A DNA stretch of 64,000 nucleotides from Ulva prolifera (taxonomy: Eukaryota; Chlorophyta; Ulvophyceae; Ulvales; Ulvaceae). The stretch covers positions 6,515,315-6,579,314 of the forward strand of contig CM041199.1 of NCBI GenBank assembly GCA_023078555.1, written 5' to 3'. Below, in pieces: positions 33,367-46,593 of the stretch (its first letter is position 1; each line of letters opens with the position of its first letter). The position numbers and the translations under genes are program-made. The notes below the pieces were generated by a model. It saw nothing but the letters and a program-made list of their open reading frames with translations. It had not been told where the DNA came from and did no database searches.

Positions 33367-35724
33367 GAACCTGGCAAGCCGCCTCTTGGCTGCCCATCTT
33401 GGGCGGTGGAGCCTTTTGTACTAGCGGCTGACCACGCCTCAGGCCACGGCATTGTTTTTCCTTCCTCACTCAGCACAGCTGACACGTCATTATTCGATAT
33501 TTCCACGCTATCTTGCCCTATTGTTGTTACCTTGCCATACACTGATGAGGCACACGTAGCATTGAGACATTTACATGCCATCAACCTGAATGGGCACCAT
33601 GTCACAGTAGCCATCCCTGGCCGCTTGTTTGATAGTGATGCGTTCGTGCCGTACACTAGCAGACACAGGTACAGCACAGTAGACAAAGCCAATGCATTGT
33701 TGTCCTATACGGACGGCCGCCCAGTGCCAGGTCACCAGACGTTCCATGTTTTGCGATTGATGTCCAACCAGCAGAGCCTAAATACATCTGCTATTTCGTG
33801 TGCTAGTCAGAAAATTGACGCTGTGGATCTGATCTGCACGGTCCCCATCCACATCAAAGGCAGCCGCTTGAAGGCGCTTGTAGACACAGCCTCCAATCAC
33901 AGCATGATTACAGTAGAATTCCTACAGGCCAATGCCATACCATATCACCAAAGCGCATCCACGTCGCATGGCATCTCTGGGAGTGCAGCACCCTGCCTCG
34001 GTACTGTCACATTATGCACAAGCATAGGCCGCCAGCGTCACGATGTCACGTACACTGTGGTAGCAAGTTTGCCGGCTGCAGAGTGGCATGCACCCAATCA
34101 CGCGCTATTGGGTCTTGATGTGATTGCCGTCACGCACATGAAACTCGAGTTTGATGATCCGGACATTCGCATCATCGTGCCTGGCCGTAAGGCTGGCCCA
34201 CGAAAGCATTCTCGTGATTGGCAGCATGTCGTGCACATACCCAAACGCACACCTGCTTCACAGGGAACATCAGATGAGTATGCATGCACCAGCCGTAAGC
34301 TGAAATCTGTGCTAAATGTGGTAAGTCGCCTCTGTACGTGGTGCATGTCAAAGCAGCACATGCACGCGTCGAGCCTTCCAGCGATATGCATGTATGTGCG
34401 GCGTCGAAAAAGAAAGGTTTTCTGTCCCAACAGCAAGTACCAGCACCAGTCCAGCAAGATGTAGCCACCATCCCACAGTGTGTTCAAGAGATAGTACACA
34501 AACATTCCAAGTCCGGAGGCACGCTCGGGCCTGCACCCCCAAATACCACAGCCTTAGGCTTTGAGATGAATATTGAGAATTTGCCTGGCACCAGACCACG
34601 TGCTGCCCGCCAGTACAGATTGACTCCACTGGAACACTCTGAACTGGAAAAGCAGGTACAACACTTGCTTGACATGGGCTGGATTCAGCCGTCCATCTCC
34701 CCTTGGGCAAGCAGCGTCCTTTTTGCTCCCAAATTTGTTAACCCGGAGGTAAACTGAGACTGTGTGTCGACTACCGCTACCTGAATGAGAACACAGTAAA
34801 GAATAAATACCCATTACCACGTATAGATGCCTTGCTTGATAAATTGCAAGGCCAGAGGTACTTTTCTGCATTGGATCTTGCTTCTGGATATCACCAGATC
34901 AGACTAGCCCCGACATCCCAGCCAAAAACTGCATTCCGCACCCCTGATGGCCTGTACGAATGGACGGTGATGCCATTCGGTCTCACCAATGCACCGAGTG
35001 TCTTCCAACAAGCAATGCACGTGGTTTTGCGTGGACTGATTGGCAAGATTTGCCTTGCATACCTCGATGACATTATCATCATTTCCAGAACTGCTGAGGA
35101 TCATGCCATCAATCTTGATCGTGTGTTGACTAGGCTGCATGAACACAACTTTTTCTGCAATGCTGTCAAATGCCAATTTGCCATGCAAGAAGTCAAATAC
35201 TTGGGACATATTGTTACAGCAGATACCGTGAAGCCAGACCCACACAAGGTTTCAGTGTTGCAACAATGGCCTGAGGCTGATTTAAAATCGTCAACCAATA
35301 CCATCCGATCATTCTTGGGTCTTGCTGGCTATTTTCGCAGATTTATTCCGAAATTTCCCACCCTTGCTGCCCCACTGCTCGAGCGCATGAAAGCCAAAGG
35401 CAAGAGCGCATGGACTGAACAATGCACTCGAGCATTCAATGACATCAAACATGCTCTGATCAATGCCACAGGCCTGCGCCATCCCAATCTCAACCAGCCC
35501 TTCCATGTGTACACAGATGCCAGTGATTATGCCTACGGAGCTGTCTTGATGCAAGACCATGAAGCAGCTCTGCACCCCATTGCATGGGTAGGCCGAAAAA
35601 TGAATTCCTCTGAGGTCCACCATGCCACTTTTGAAAAAGAGCTGGGCGCCATTGTTTTTGCTGCACGCCAATGGCGTTGCTATCTGGAAAATGGCCACCC
35701 CGTGTACGTCCACTCTGACCATAA
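33367..35724 (+). pseudogene. pol: gypsy pol, first part: protease, reverse transcriptase, RNase H (5' part)
   Basis: The frame continues directly after the Gag stop. An aspartic protease region shows ALVDTASNHSMI at about 33880 and ALLGLDVI at about 34110; the active-site word is DTAS rather than the usual DTG/DSG. The reading frame shifts near 34320-34325, then the RT begins (RLTPLEHSELE, then SPWASSVLFAPK). A second shift, apparently one lost base, occurs near 34745-34757, after which RLCVDYRYLN, SALDLASGYHQIRL and the catalytic AYLDDIIII (about 35060) are intact. RNase H starts at about 35508 (VYTDASDYAYG) and is cut at SDHN by the CACTA-2 element. Two frameshifts and the insertion make it non-functional. 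The missing C-terminal part resumes at 46594. Confidence 0.9.
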
Positions 35725-37329
35725 CACAGGGAGTACCATGAGTATGCTCACCCATGGGTGCGCACAATGGGTGCGCCAGTTGGCTCGCGTCGCGGAAACT
35801 CTTGAAGTAGCTTTTTTTTGATCGTCGTTGACGCTGAATGTTAGCTAGAAGTGTTTTAAGTATCATGGGATCGGGCTGACTTCAATTGGTTAAGATTTCG
35901 GCATTCTGTGGGCCATGATCTGACACATGCCATCGAGGCTCTTTGCCGTAGTCCGGCGTGCAGCGCTAGCGAGGGATGCAACAAATAGCACATGGACATG
36001 TATAATTGATATTTATCATTACGCGTCCGTTGATATGTGACGGGCGCGCTTCTCGGTCGGCGGTGGCCCTGCCCTCACGCCAATGTGATGTGGCCTGACA
36101 TGAATGCCCGGACCGGAGTTTCGTTCAAACAGACGCTATGCGACCTGACACAGCTTCATGGTCGAAACTGGTCGTCGTTAGGGGCTTGGCTGCTTGTGTG
36201 CGTGCCAGCTTTGCGTCCCAGGCCAATTCTGCATCTGACCTGTGGCAGCCAGACACAGATGCTGAGCTTACGTACACACTGCAAATCGGCGCATGAATGC
36301 TTCCGATTGTCGCATATTGACACGAGTGAACGTGGATGAACAGTTTCCATGGTTGATCGTTGCTTGGGAGGGTGTGATACCTGACGGATGCCCGTCTAGA
36401 CATTGCGGACTTCAGTGGGGCTGTCCCGTCAGCACATATATTGTTGCCATAGCTCGAACCATCACATATACTGCCTAAATCGCGTCAACATATATGTGAT
36501 CTCGAACCATTGTGCTTGTTTAAACTCGCAATTGCGAGAGCAGCCCTGCGGTTCCTTCGCAAGTGGGCGTGCGCAGGTACATAGAATAGCCTCGCGGCGC
36601 TCTGCAGCAACACAGTTATGTTCTCTTAAGTATTACCCATGTTTTGCGATGCTCATGAGCTCTTTCTGTGATCGTTTCGGCTGTAGTCCTTATTGCTCAC
36701 CCTTCATGGCGCACCTGCTCCTATGTGCTCTCCTCCGAGATCCTGGCGCACCTTGGCGCGCGCACCCGAGGGTAAGCCATCAATGCACGGGTGCTCCAGC
36801 AAAGGTGCGCGAACGCACCGCAGCCCGAAAGGCTGCCAGAAATGAATGAAATGTATCGTATTGACTGTTAGATTTGATTCTGGTACATTCCTAGTGTCCT
36901 ACGTCCATTATGTGGCGTTCGCTGGGGTGCCTGCCCTCGCGACCATCCTAGCAACCAACCCAGCTGCAGGCTCTTAATGACAAACTTACGCATTCTAAAT
37001 ATCTTCCTTGAGTATGTTGTCCTTTGTGTAGCTCGACGTATCTTGGATGCCGGCGCAGAGGTGATTGGATCCTGCATCATACACGGTATCAGGCTCAGTT
37101 AAGTGCTGCCCAGCTAGCGATGGAAGCTCGCCAATCAGGTAAGCTGTTTCCTATCTGATTCTGAATATGGGTGATGCGAAGCAGTAGACGTGAACAGGTC
37201 ATTGTGTACAAAGAATCGTACTTCACAAGCGGGGTTCAAGGTGATCGTCTCACTCTTCGAGTGCTTTTGGCCCTCGAGATCATCATGTTGTTTGTCAATT
37301 CACTTCTGTGTATGTCAACTACTGCTTCC
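35725..37329. other. CACTA-2 terminal region, no gene seen
   Basis: Apart from the terminus and the GCGCACC-type words near 36708-36822, I see no coding exon or RNA. It lies downstream of both minus-strand genes and presumably holds 3' UTR and subterminal sequence. Confidence 0.5.
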
Positions 37330-38373
37330 TGTGCCTTGCTCGTCTGTCTCCTCTTCCGAGCCTGGCAGCAACACTCACAAACACACATCAGTGCGAAACG
37401 TTGCAGTACAAGGGTCCTGAGATGTCCTAAGCAGACCACAGTGGCTGCGCCGAGACCTAACATGCGGTATGTATGCACTAGTGGCAAATTCTGCACACCT
37501 GCTTGTCGGTGACGTTGGCCAGCGGTGCCTCTGCCACTGGGTCTGCAGCGGATGCATCCGGTAGCTGGTCAAATGAATCTGATGATGCACCTGCAATGGT
37601 CGACGCCTCCTGTGCCTTGCTCGTCTGTCTCCTCTTCCGAGCCTGGCAGCAACACTCACAAACACACATCAGTGCGACACGTTGCAGTATGAGGGTCCTG
37701 AGATGTCCTAAGCAGACCACAGTGGCTGCGCCGAGACCTAATATGCGGTATGTATGCACTAGTAGCAAATTCTGCACACCTGCTTGTTGGTGACGTTGGC
37801 CAGCGGTGCCTCTGCCACTGGGTCTGCAGCGGATGCATCCGGTAGCTGGTCAAATGAATCTGATGATGCACCTGCAATGGTCGACGCCTCCTGTGCCTTG
37901 CTCGTCTGTCTCCTCTTCCGAGCCTGGCAGCAACACTCACAAACACACATCAGTGCGACACGTTGCAGTATGAGGGTCCTGAGATGTCCTAAGCAGACCA
38001 CAGTGGCTGCGCCGAGACCTAATATGCGGTATGTATGCACTAGTAGCAAATTCTGCACACCTGCTTGTTGGTGACGTTGGCCAGCGGTGCCTCTGCCACT
38101 GGGTCTGCAGCGGATGCATCCGGTAGCTGGTCAAATGAATCTGATGATGCACCTGCAATGGTCGACGCCTCCTGTGCCTTGCTCGTCTGTCTCCTCTTCC
38201 GAGCCTGGCAGCAACACTCACAAACACACATCAGTGCGACACGTTGCAGTACGAGGGTCCTCAGATGTCCTAAGCAGACCACAGTGGCTGCGCCGAGACC
38301 TAATATGCGGTATGTATGCACTAGTAGCAAATTCTGCACACCTGCTTGTTGGTGACGTTGGCCAGCGGTGCCG
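37330..38373 (-). repeat. 281-bp tandem duplication (3.7 copies) at the 3' end of the CACTA-2 second gene
   Basis: TGTGCCTTGCTCGTCTG recurs at 37330, 37611, 37892 and 38173, an exact 281-base spacing. Each unit contains, on the minus strand, a coding-looking stretch (basic KRRQTSK, then an acidic and Ser-rich part ending LANVTNKQ) followed by a donor-like CAG|GTGTGC and a short intron-like segment ending TATTAG. The LANVTNKQ end is also the end of the upstream exon 38342-38683. The array may therefore be an exon duplicated in tandem; a multiple-of-3 exon length could not be established. Confidence 0.85.
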
Positions 38374-40649
38374 CTGCAGCTTCGCCATATGTATCTGTGT
38401 CTTCGTCCAGTGCATCGATCGCTGCACTGGGGGGTAGTGGTGCAAGAGCAGCTACTCGACGCCTCTGGCGAGCTGTCCTTGTGTTGTTGGTCGGCTGCAA
38501 CGTCGTGTGGGGATCTTCATCATCTGAAGCAAGCTCCAGGTCTGAATTCGGGTCATCTTGGGGCTGTTCGATCTCTTGAGTGATGACAGCTCCTGGTTGC
38601 AGTGGGACGGTACACTGCAATGCTTCACAGAACTCCATCAGCTCCTCTGTTTCCGCCATTCCTGCTTGCTGGAACTCAGCCCCCTGCACCACATGCATAT
38701 GCATAGATGAATCGGAACCTACTCGTATCACATGCAGTGATACTTGTGAACCCCGTTGTGCATCAACACAGTCTACTAGAAACTCACCACGTAGTCACAA
38801 AGTGCCATCAACATGAACACGCCTGCCAGGTGGACGTAACCACTCGCTGGTGATTCAATGAGCACGGTGTCTTCTGGCGCTTCATCAACCTGCCGTGGCA
38901 CGGGGACTCGCCATACAGTAAACTGGTGTGTGGCCCTGAAAACCCGCATGCCTGCTAATGTATTCCCTCCGCAGGGGGCCATTAGTTCAGCACATGTCAT
39001 CCGGTGGAGATCTGCAGCGTTGAGCAGGGCTTTTGAGGTCTGATTCTCGGGTTTCATTGGATCACTGCTTGCCCATGCGCCTCCGTAAGGTCCTTCAGGC
39101 GTGGGATACCCAGCTGTTCCATAGATCATCGGCCATACTTGGCCCACTGGAGCCTCGGGGTCGTTGTCCGGTGGCGGAATGCTGAGGGTTTGGTATTGTT
39201 GGACTTGCCCTAGCGTGGGGCAGTCCTTCATCTCCTCAGCCCATGTGATCCACAACGCCCGTAGCCCCTGTGCACGAGGTATAGGCACTCACTGTGATAC
39301 ACATTTGAGACACTAACAAACGGTTAACAAAACGCAATGAGCATTGCTGGCCACACCTTTTTCTGTTTCTCTGACGCAGCCATCCCCTTCATGCCTGTAT
39401 ACAGCTTACCGCGGAACCCCTGTGAGGTAGTGGAGGGCGCAACCTCATGTACATGTTTGTTTATTGTGGTCAGCCCGTCCTTGATAGCTGAAACTTCATC
39501 TGATGTGCAGAGCCATGGCTCGTTGGCGAGGATCGTCTCGAGCTCACCGGTCTGCTTCTTCTCGTGTGCCCAAGACAAGAAAAACAAAAAGTTTTGTGGT
39601 CTCACTTTCTTTGCATTGTCAGAGTCCATGCCCTTGGACATCTTCCGTAGGTTTGCTCTGATTGCTTTGTAGACAGCTGGCTTCCTGTCTTTTATGCAGC
39701 GCTTCTTGACATAGGAAGATGTAATTCTCGTCGCCTGCTTCTTCGCTCTCTTTGCAATGTATCCACTTCTGGCTTGTAATTTACCTGGCTTTGCCTGAAT
39801 TCACGAGGACCTGATTTAAACTTGAATGAGTTATGTACACTCAAGTAATGCACTCCATTGAGCACACTGAAGTTATGCACGCTCAGTCAATCCTGGACAT
39901 CGCACCACAACGCCACTGCATGTTCGCCAGGCCTCAGGAAGAAGTTTTGCAAGCTTGTTTTTGGTGCGTGTGGAAGGCACTGCCCCAAGGTGAAGGGATG
40001 GGGTGTTGACGACATCAGCTACATCCAGATATTCCAAGTGGTGCAAAAACATCTCCGGGGTGTTGTATGGTGTGAAAATTTCCATGGTATGTAACATTGA
40101 TTTCTCTGCCTGCATTTGACCATTGCGAATCACACACCATTTGAATACAGCTTGCGGTGATATCACAGTTAACAACGCGACTTCAGCAGACGCCTCGAGC
40201 AACTTCCTTCCCGGCGTACATACTTCAGATCGGGTCTTTGACACTTTACTTGATCTTGTGCCGGATCGCTGCGTGTTTGTTGGGCCAGCGGTCCCGCTTG
40301 TAGGTGGCTCCAGTTGAATCGCAGCTGTCAGTTTCTCGCGGGGACCTATCCAGTGGAGATCACGCTCGTAAGGAACTCTATACAGGACCTTGAATATTTG
40401 TTTGATAGTATCGTCGAGGAGTTTATCAGATCCATATACAAAATGTAGCTCTCTTGGACAGGCGTGTGCAACCTTGCGGCTGACGTCGTCATATACATCA
40501 TTCAAATAGTCAGCGATACTTTCGCTCTCGCTCTTTGACAGGGCTATCGAGATCTCTTGGTTGTCGACGACAATTACCAAGCATTCGAGGTCACGCACGA
40601 GCACAGGCTCGAGCACAGGCTCGTGCTCAATTGCTACGTCGTCAGTCAT
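38342..40649 (-). CDS. CACTA-2 second gene, at least 4 exons, no recognised domain
   Basis: The proposed start is ATG at 40649 (MTDDVAIEHEPVLEP). Exon 1 runs to about 39905. Exons 39357-39794, 38788-39267 and 38342-38683 join in phase 0, each a multiple of 3 (438, 480 and 342 bases). Exon 2 is strongly basic (KRAKKQATRITSSYVKK), plausible for DNA binding. Exon 4 is acidic with a basic RQRRR patch. The last exons appear to lie in the 281-bp repeat array, so the C-terminus is unresolved. The frame is also open upstream of 40649 to about 40817, but without ATG. By position this is the second CACTA protein, expected to recognise the GGGTGCGC subterminal words. It shows no similarity I can see to the second gene of CACTA-1. 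Confidence 0.6.
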
Positions 40650-41051
40650 TGCGTGCGATCTCAACGTGACATGAGTATGGAGATCGGCCCCGATTTGTCT
40701 AATGTATGGACGTACATGTGGAAGCGTTGCTTGAATTCGCGAGGCGTATGAATGTTGTTTGCCCTGGTGGACACAGTCTGCACACAACACAAATTGTGGC
40801 AGACCGCCTTCTGGCAACCCGACACCGGGCTCACCGACAGCAAACCAGGACGCATGCTTTTGTTATCAATATTATTACGCCTCTGCTCGACAGGAAAGAA
40901 AGGGAGTTCATGATCGTATCATGGACAGTCAAGATGCACATGTGCTCATGTCAGAGTGGCAGGCAAGCAGTGAAAAAAAAAGGTAATAGCTAGAGGAGTA
41001 GGTTACGCAAAGAATGTAGACAATTATGTGGTACAAACGATTGTCCTGACA

Positions 41052-44000
41052 TCATCGTCTACATATCTCATCCAACTCTCCGAAGAAATCTGATGAGGTT
41101 ATACCAAGATCTCGTCTACCGTGAATGCCCATCTTGCTAAGAGTCATGAAAGTAGCACATCCATCCTTCCCAGGTATATAAACACACGAACAATGCACTT
41201 GTCTGAGGAACACCGCCATGTCACTGCCTTTAGCAAGCTTAGATGACGTAGCATGCAGAGCTCTAGGCACACAACATGCCCCGCTGGTCGGGTCGTCGTT
41301 GTATTGTGTCTCCAAGCCTGCCCCATGTCGGACTGCTAGGTGATCAAATAGGGTGCCTACCGCTAGCCTGGCCTCGTCACCACGCCACCCCATGTTCGTG
41401 CGCTGCACCAGTACTAATTGCTTGATCTTCATCACACAGTGATTCATGCCACCTTTTGACCTGAATGGGATGTATGCATATTGGTCTGAATGTTGTCGCC
41501 CGTGGGACACGGACCCAGTGTCAGTGCGCACTACCCACGCTCCATTTCGGATGCTAGCAGAATCGGAACACCACACGGTTGTGGGGTCTCCATTCTCCAG
41601 AATAGTAGCACCCGTAGTTGATTCATGTGTGCCCATGATATGCTTACTGGTGAGCTTGCCTGCAATGGCCAGCTCTCCTTCAACTCTATGGAAACGGCCA
41701 GCAACCTGGCGCTCCATTGCATCCAGCGTTGTCATGAATCTTGTGATCTGCACCAACGTTGCCATCAGGAAGTTCACCGCATGCACGGCAAAGTGGTATC
41801 AGCTGCAAACATGCACACACACATTGGACAGGTGATGAGATGTATACATGCAAGTACACATACCTCGTCCTGGTCTTCTCCAGTGTTGGCATTGACTAAA
41901 TAATGGAGACTGGTACCATACTCATCGCCTTTGTCCTGGGGTCGAACATTGACATGAGATCTCACCAGGTTCAACGGGGCATCGACGGTAGGTGATTCAC
42001 TCTTCACAATCCGGAGTCCCATCTGAGTCAGGCAGACTGCTGCCGACGCCTGTGCAGCCCTCACTGTCGAATGCCCTTTGATAAACTTCTTGGTCCACCG
42101 CACAAGGCGTTCCCCAAAGTCTTCTCGCAGGAAAGCTCCGGGCAATGTGGCCAATACCTGCGCGGGGATGTGAACAACGGCCCTATGGATAAGCGACGTC
42201 AACAACTTACCCTCCAGGTGTTTCTCGGCGTACTCTGCGAACTTGAACAGTTCCTGTTGGGCAGCCCTAATCTGGCCCTCAGTATGCTGGCCCGGGCGGT
42301 AGTGCAAGAAGTACAAAGCATAAGTCCTGAGATGTTGCCACATTTTCAATATTCCTGGATGAATGGATTCCTTGAAATGATAGAATAGAATGGCTCCGGA
42401 GATCTCCAAGAACGTATTGCATTCTTCAAATAACCACCTGGATACGCTCACCCTACAAACCACCACACAAGATGAACGAAGCAACCGCCGGGCACTTCCT
42501 CTAGCAGATTGTAAAATCTTCATATATTGTCGGGACAAATCCACGGTGAGCAAATCAGTGGATAGAGTGATGCAACACCTGTCAAAGGACGGGGGCCATC
42601 GATTGTAAGCACTTGGGTACTGGATTGTAGCCATGAAACTGTTCATGCGTTTCAGTAGCATCGAGTCGAGATGGAATGGCTTCCCATCGACCTTGAGTCC
42701 ATTCCGCGAATAGCAGATGAGCTCCATGAAGGCACGCAGCAATGCATAGAGGATTGTGTGACTCATTGGGTCCACGAAAGTCGACTGGAAACTACACGAC
42801 GTAGACCAATCGCAGGCAATCACCTAGAACAGCCTTTGTTGCAAACAATACATACAGCAATCAACACATACTGTACTAGCTGAACTTTGTATGAAAAATT
42901 GAAAGAGACGGTAGGCGTACTCGTAGCTCTTCAAGCCAGATGCCTGAAATGGATTGATACCTCGGCAGCCTAGATGCAGATGTGGCTCATTCGCCTGTCG
43001 ATGCCGAGCCTCCCATTTCTGTGCACATTCTGCACAACACTGACTTGACACGATTGCTGATTCACATCGCAGCACAGTAACACCACTGTCAACAGCACGC
43101 ATCACTCAAGTCTCACATGAGAGGCATGAGTCGCCTACACACAACCAAACACACTCCGGGAAAATCGTGTGCGGGAAGTCACCTCTGTTCAGCATAATCT
43201 GTTCTCTGGAGTTGGGATCAGCTGTCAGATCCCCACCGTTACGGGCCTCTGCAGGCAGAGGATGTTTAGCTAGAGCGGCAGCTGCATCTTCCTCTCCACT
43301 TGCACTACGAACTCGATGCATCTCATCCGTAATCACAATCTTCTCCATAGTAGCAAGGTCAGGATTGCCATTGACACCAAGCTGGACGTTCTCCTCCTGC
43401 CATTTCTACACACTAGGACAGTTGATGAGCAAGTGCGCAGACCGACGCTAGCCGTACAAGACATGCTCGAGAGGCACAGTCGAATTGAGGGCAATCACAC
43501 CATTTTGCCAGTCCCTTCAGGGTGATATATCAAAGCAGGCCACGGGGCGACGTAGCCCCCAAAAACGGTCCAGTCGACCTTGCAACCATCTGGGAGAATC
43601 TTCAAGCCTCTCAAACCACACCTGTCACATCCGCTTCTCCCGGTATGGCCGCAGGTGAGGGCCCATGATCGCCTTGCAGGGGTGTCTGCGAACGCAAACA
43701 CCAGGACAGGATACACAGTTCTGTATTTTTTCCGAAAGCTGTCCCACACTCTCACGGGCTCACCATGGACCCTAATCTTGCCTGCAACCTCAGCAACTCT
43801 GTGCATGTCACGGAAACCATGTCTGGGCAATGCCCTGGTAGGCATCGGTCGACAATGATCAATGCACAGATAGGAGGCAGCACCTTCTTTGTCCACCACA
43901 CCGTGCGGTTCATGGCCCTTGAACTGCTTCAACAACAGTGCCATGACTTGAAACAAGTTTGTGGGTTCCTTTGATCCGCCAATATAGGCTATTGGGAAGC

Positions 44001-45930
44001 AAGACAAATCGGTGTGACATATGAAAAATGGCAGATCAAGGCATTTCAGGCCAATCACTGTCGTGGTGGCCCTGCCATGGTCATGCAGCTGCACGCCATC
44101 AACAAACAACGCAAATAATAAGGTCAGGGGGTCTCCGTCACCAGTCATGACTTCGTCGGTTGGGTCGGGATCGACAAAGTCCATGTTATCATATGATGCT
44201 TCATCAGCACAGCCTCCAGCAAAATCAATGGGGACATCTGAACCATCGGGATTGCCACCTCGTTGTTCGGGAGAAAGGTGGCTAGACAGTGCTGTCAAGG
44301 CCATACCATGTGATTTGTCTATCTTCTTATACCAGTCGCAATCCAGCATAGCCCGTGACCTGGTGCCGGCAAATCGAGCAAACATTTCCTCCCCAAACAG
44401 ATGGTTGACCACGTCACCCAACTTAAGGACGTAGGCACTGCACTCATCGGGCTTGTCAGTGACACAAACACATGTATACAGACATACCCTTGGAATGTAT
44501 GCACACCAGCATTCATGTATGCATCGTATCGCAAGTCGAAGGGCTGAGATATGACATTAGGTAGAGGATCACTACCTTCGGACCGGATGGACCTGCTTGT
44601 TCCTCTTGTTGTATCGCTGAGATCCACATGATGGACATCGCTCACCTGTCCTCAAACGTCGTTCCCACATTGGGAGTTGTTTGCCGTACAAATGCGGACA
44701 TTGCCCGTTGCTGCACATGTCGTATGCATATTCATCCGTATTTTGGAGGGAAAGAATGCCTCTGATCACATGTTCTGATCTGCAATAAACTCACCAATAA
44801 ATGCCCATAGTACATACACCTCTCAAGTCAAAGACGCACAATTGCAGACCCATACCGCGGCATAATGTTGTCTTGAGTTGGTAGCAGCCCACCCATGGCC
44901 ATCATTCGACAGATACTATCCAAGCAGTCACATGTCATGTTACCTTTCAGTTTCAGCCACGCCAAGCAGTAGGCAGCCTGCAGTACCGTCACTTTGCTCC
45001 CCGCGGAAACGAATTTACCTTTCATGGAAAGGTACCACCGCACGGTATTGGGTTTTGGTTTAGGCAAGTCTTCATCAAGCCTCGCGGCCTCAGTACATGC
45101 CATCCGGTCACGCAGCTCATCAAGGATAACAGAGGGTGTCAGGTTGCCATAAAATGTCATGCCTTCAGCATGCAGCGCACGCATGATAGCTGCTTGGTCG
45201 TTGCCTTGTCCACCACGCAGCCGGGTCTCGTCAAAAAACCGTAGCATCGTATCAAAGTCCTGCATCCAACGACAATGATGTAGTAGCCTCAGACTCAATG
45301 CCACATGTACATACACCAAACTGCGAATACACAACATTGCCATTCCATTGAATTTGGGCAACGTACAATGCCATCTTCACCCCAACCATCCTCATCAACC
45401 AAACAAACCTCTTGACGCTCGTCCATGCGGACTGCATGAGGGAGGAACGTATTTGTCTCCTCGATACCGCTGGCCTCCTTTGTGGGCAGCTGTCGATCAT
45501 CAGGGCTCAGCAACATGCCATCGTCACGACTGATTTCCATATCTGCCGCAGTAGTACCATGACTGGTTGTGATCGCCTCACGAGCAATTTGCTCAACCCC
45601 TCCTGTAATCTGTACATGCGAAGAGGGCTCTTGGTCGGCAGCCCGCGAGATCGCCACAGAACGTTTCTTCTGCCTCTTTAATAGCGGTGAAAATAGAGCT
45701 CCACCATCGGCGACTCGTTCAACATTCTCTAAGTGGCGGAACGACGTGAGGTGGCGCCCCAGATTACCATTTTCACCGACCCAGTCAGGACATTTGTCAG
45801 AAAAGAAGGTGCCGTCTGACAAGAGAATAAATTCGTCTGCCAATGTACGTTTACGCGTGTCCGGCATGACCACGCAAAGATACACGTACAGCAAGCTGCA
45901 CAGAGCAACTACGACTCCTGGACGAGCCAT
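41052..45930 (-). CDS. Tnp2-like CACTA transposase, 9 exons, 1367 aa
   Basis: Exons on the minus strand: 45930-45367, 45259-44856, 44779-44593, 44543-44488, 44437-43501, 43405-43183, 43029-42921, 42791-41864, 41747-41052; the total is 1368 codons with stop. The third intron uses a weak donor (GTCCAT). Translation may start at 45930 or at ATG 45867 (MPDTRKRTL). The order of features is Tnp2-like: a Cys-rich region with CPHLYG ... CPSCGSQRY; LFVDGVQLHDHGRATTTVIGL; FPIAYIGGSKEPTNLF; VLVFAFADTPARRSW with GHTGRSGCDRC; then FVDPMSHTILYALL; and a LIHRAVVHIPAQVL ... GERLVRW block like the DUF4218 region. A C-terminal domain of about 230 residues ends at 41052. No stop or frameshift was found, so this copy may encode an active nuclear transposase. 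Confidence 0.85.
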
Positions 45931-46593
45931 CGGGCGACGGACATGTGAAATGTGCAGCTGTCAACGTCTTCTCCCACATAATGCGGATGTAGTCGACTCG
46001 CGCAAATAGCGACTCAGCGGCGTCGATTAAGCCCTCGCTGCAGTGCCGCATGCATCACACATGGCATGCCGTCCCTGTCTGCAGCTTGTCACAAATACAA
46101 GCCTTCACTTCCAAAAGAGATTCGCGATTTCGCTGATAATTTGCGATATCAGGTGGACGCGGGACATATATCAATCGTCTGTCGGAGTTGAGGCAAATAG
46201 TGAATAGGAATGCTGTGCAATGTGCGGGCGAGGCTGGGTGCACGTCGGTCTGCGCGTGATGAAGTCCAAGCATAGCATCCTTGATCCCCGTTGACCCACT
46301 CGCTTCATGATAGACCATCCGCCGCATATGACACATTCCCTTTCGCTCACCCTAAAGTATGGTGCACCCGTGAGGTGAGCCATATCCAATGACCGCAGCG
46401 GAGTTTCGCCGGTAATCCACGAAAACTACCCATCCAATAAAACACAAACACCAATACGCGTATGCAGAGTGTAATTAAGCCAATCCCGCATCAAAATACG
46501 CAGTTCCCTGCAAGATGTGTACTGACGCACCCACAATACGCGCACCCAATGTTTTGGCGCACCCAGGTGAGCCCTACTCACCATCTCCCTGTG

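Larger units (their letters stand above)
35725..46593 (-). mobile_element. CACTA-2: complete 10.9-kb autonomous CACTA element in gypsy RNase H
   Basis: The left end at 35725 is CACAGGGAGTACCATGAGTA, followed by TGCTCACCCATGGGTGCGC. The right end at 46593, inverted, is CACAGGGAGATGGTGAGTAG, followed by GGCTCACCTGGGTGCGCC. AA flanks both sides (35723-35724 and 46594-46595). Deleting the element and one AA restores the RNase H frame through DHN-PRR, so the boundaries are exact. A 3-bp TSD of AAT with one lost T is also possible. GGGTGCGC/GCGCACCC words repeat just inside both ends (35751-35780; 46515-46565) and again at 36708-36822, the likely subterminal binding sites. Two genes, Tnp2 and a second one, lie on the minus strand. 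The termini and subterminal motif differ from CACTA-1, so this is a separate family. Confidence 0.93.
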
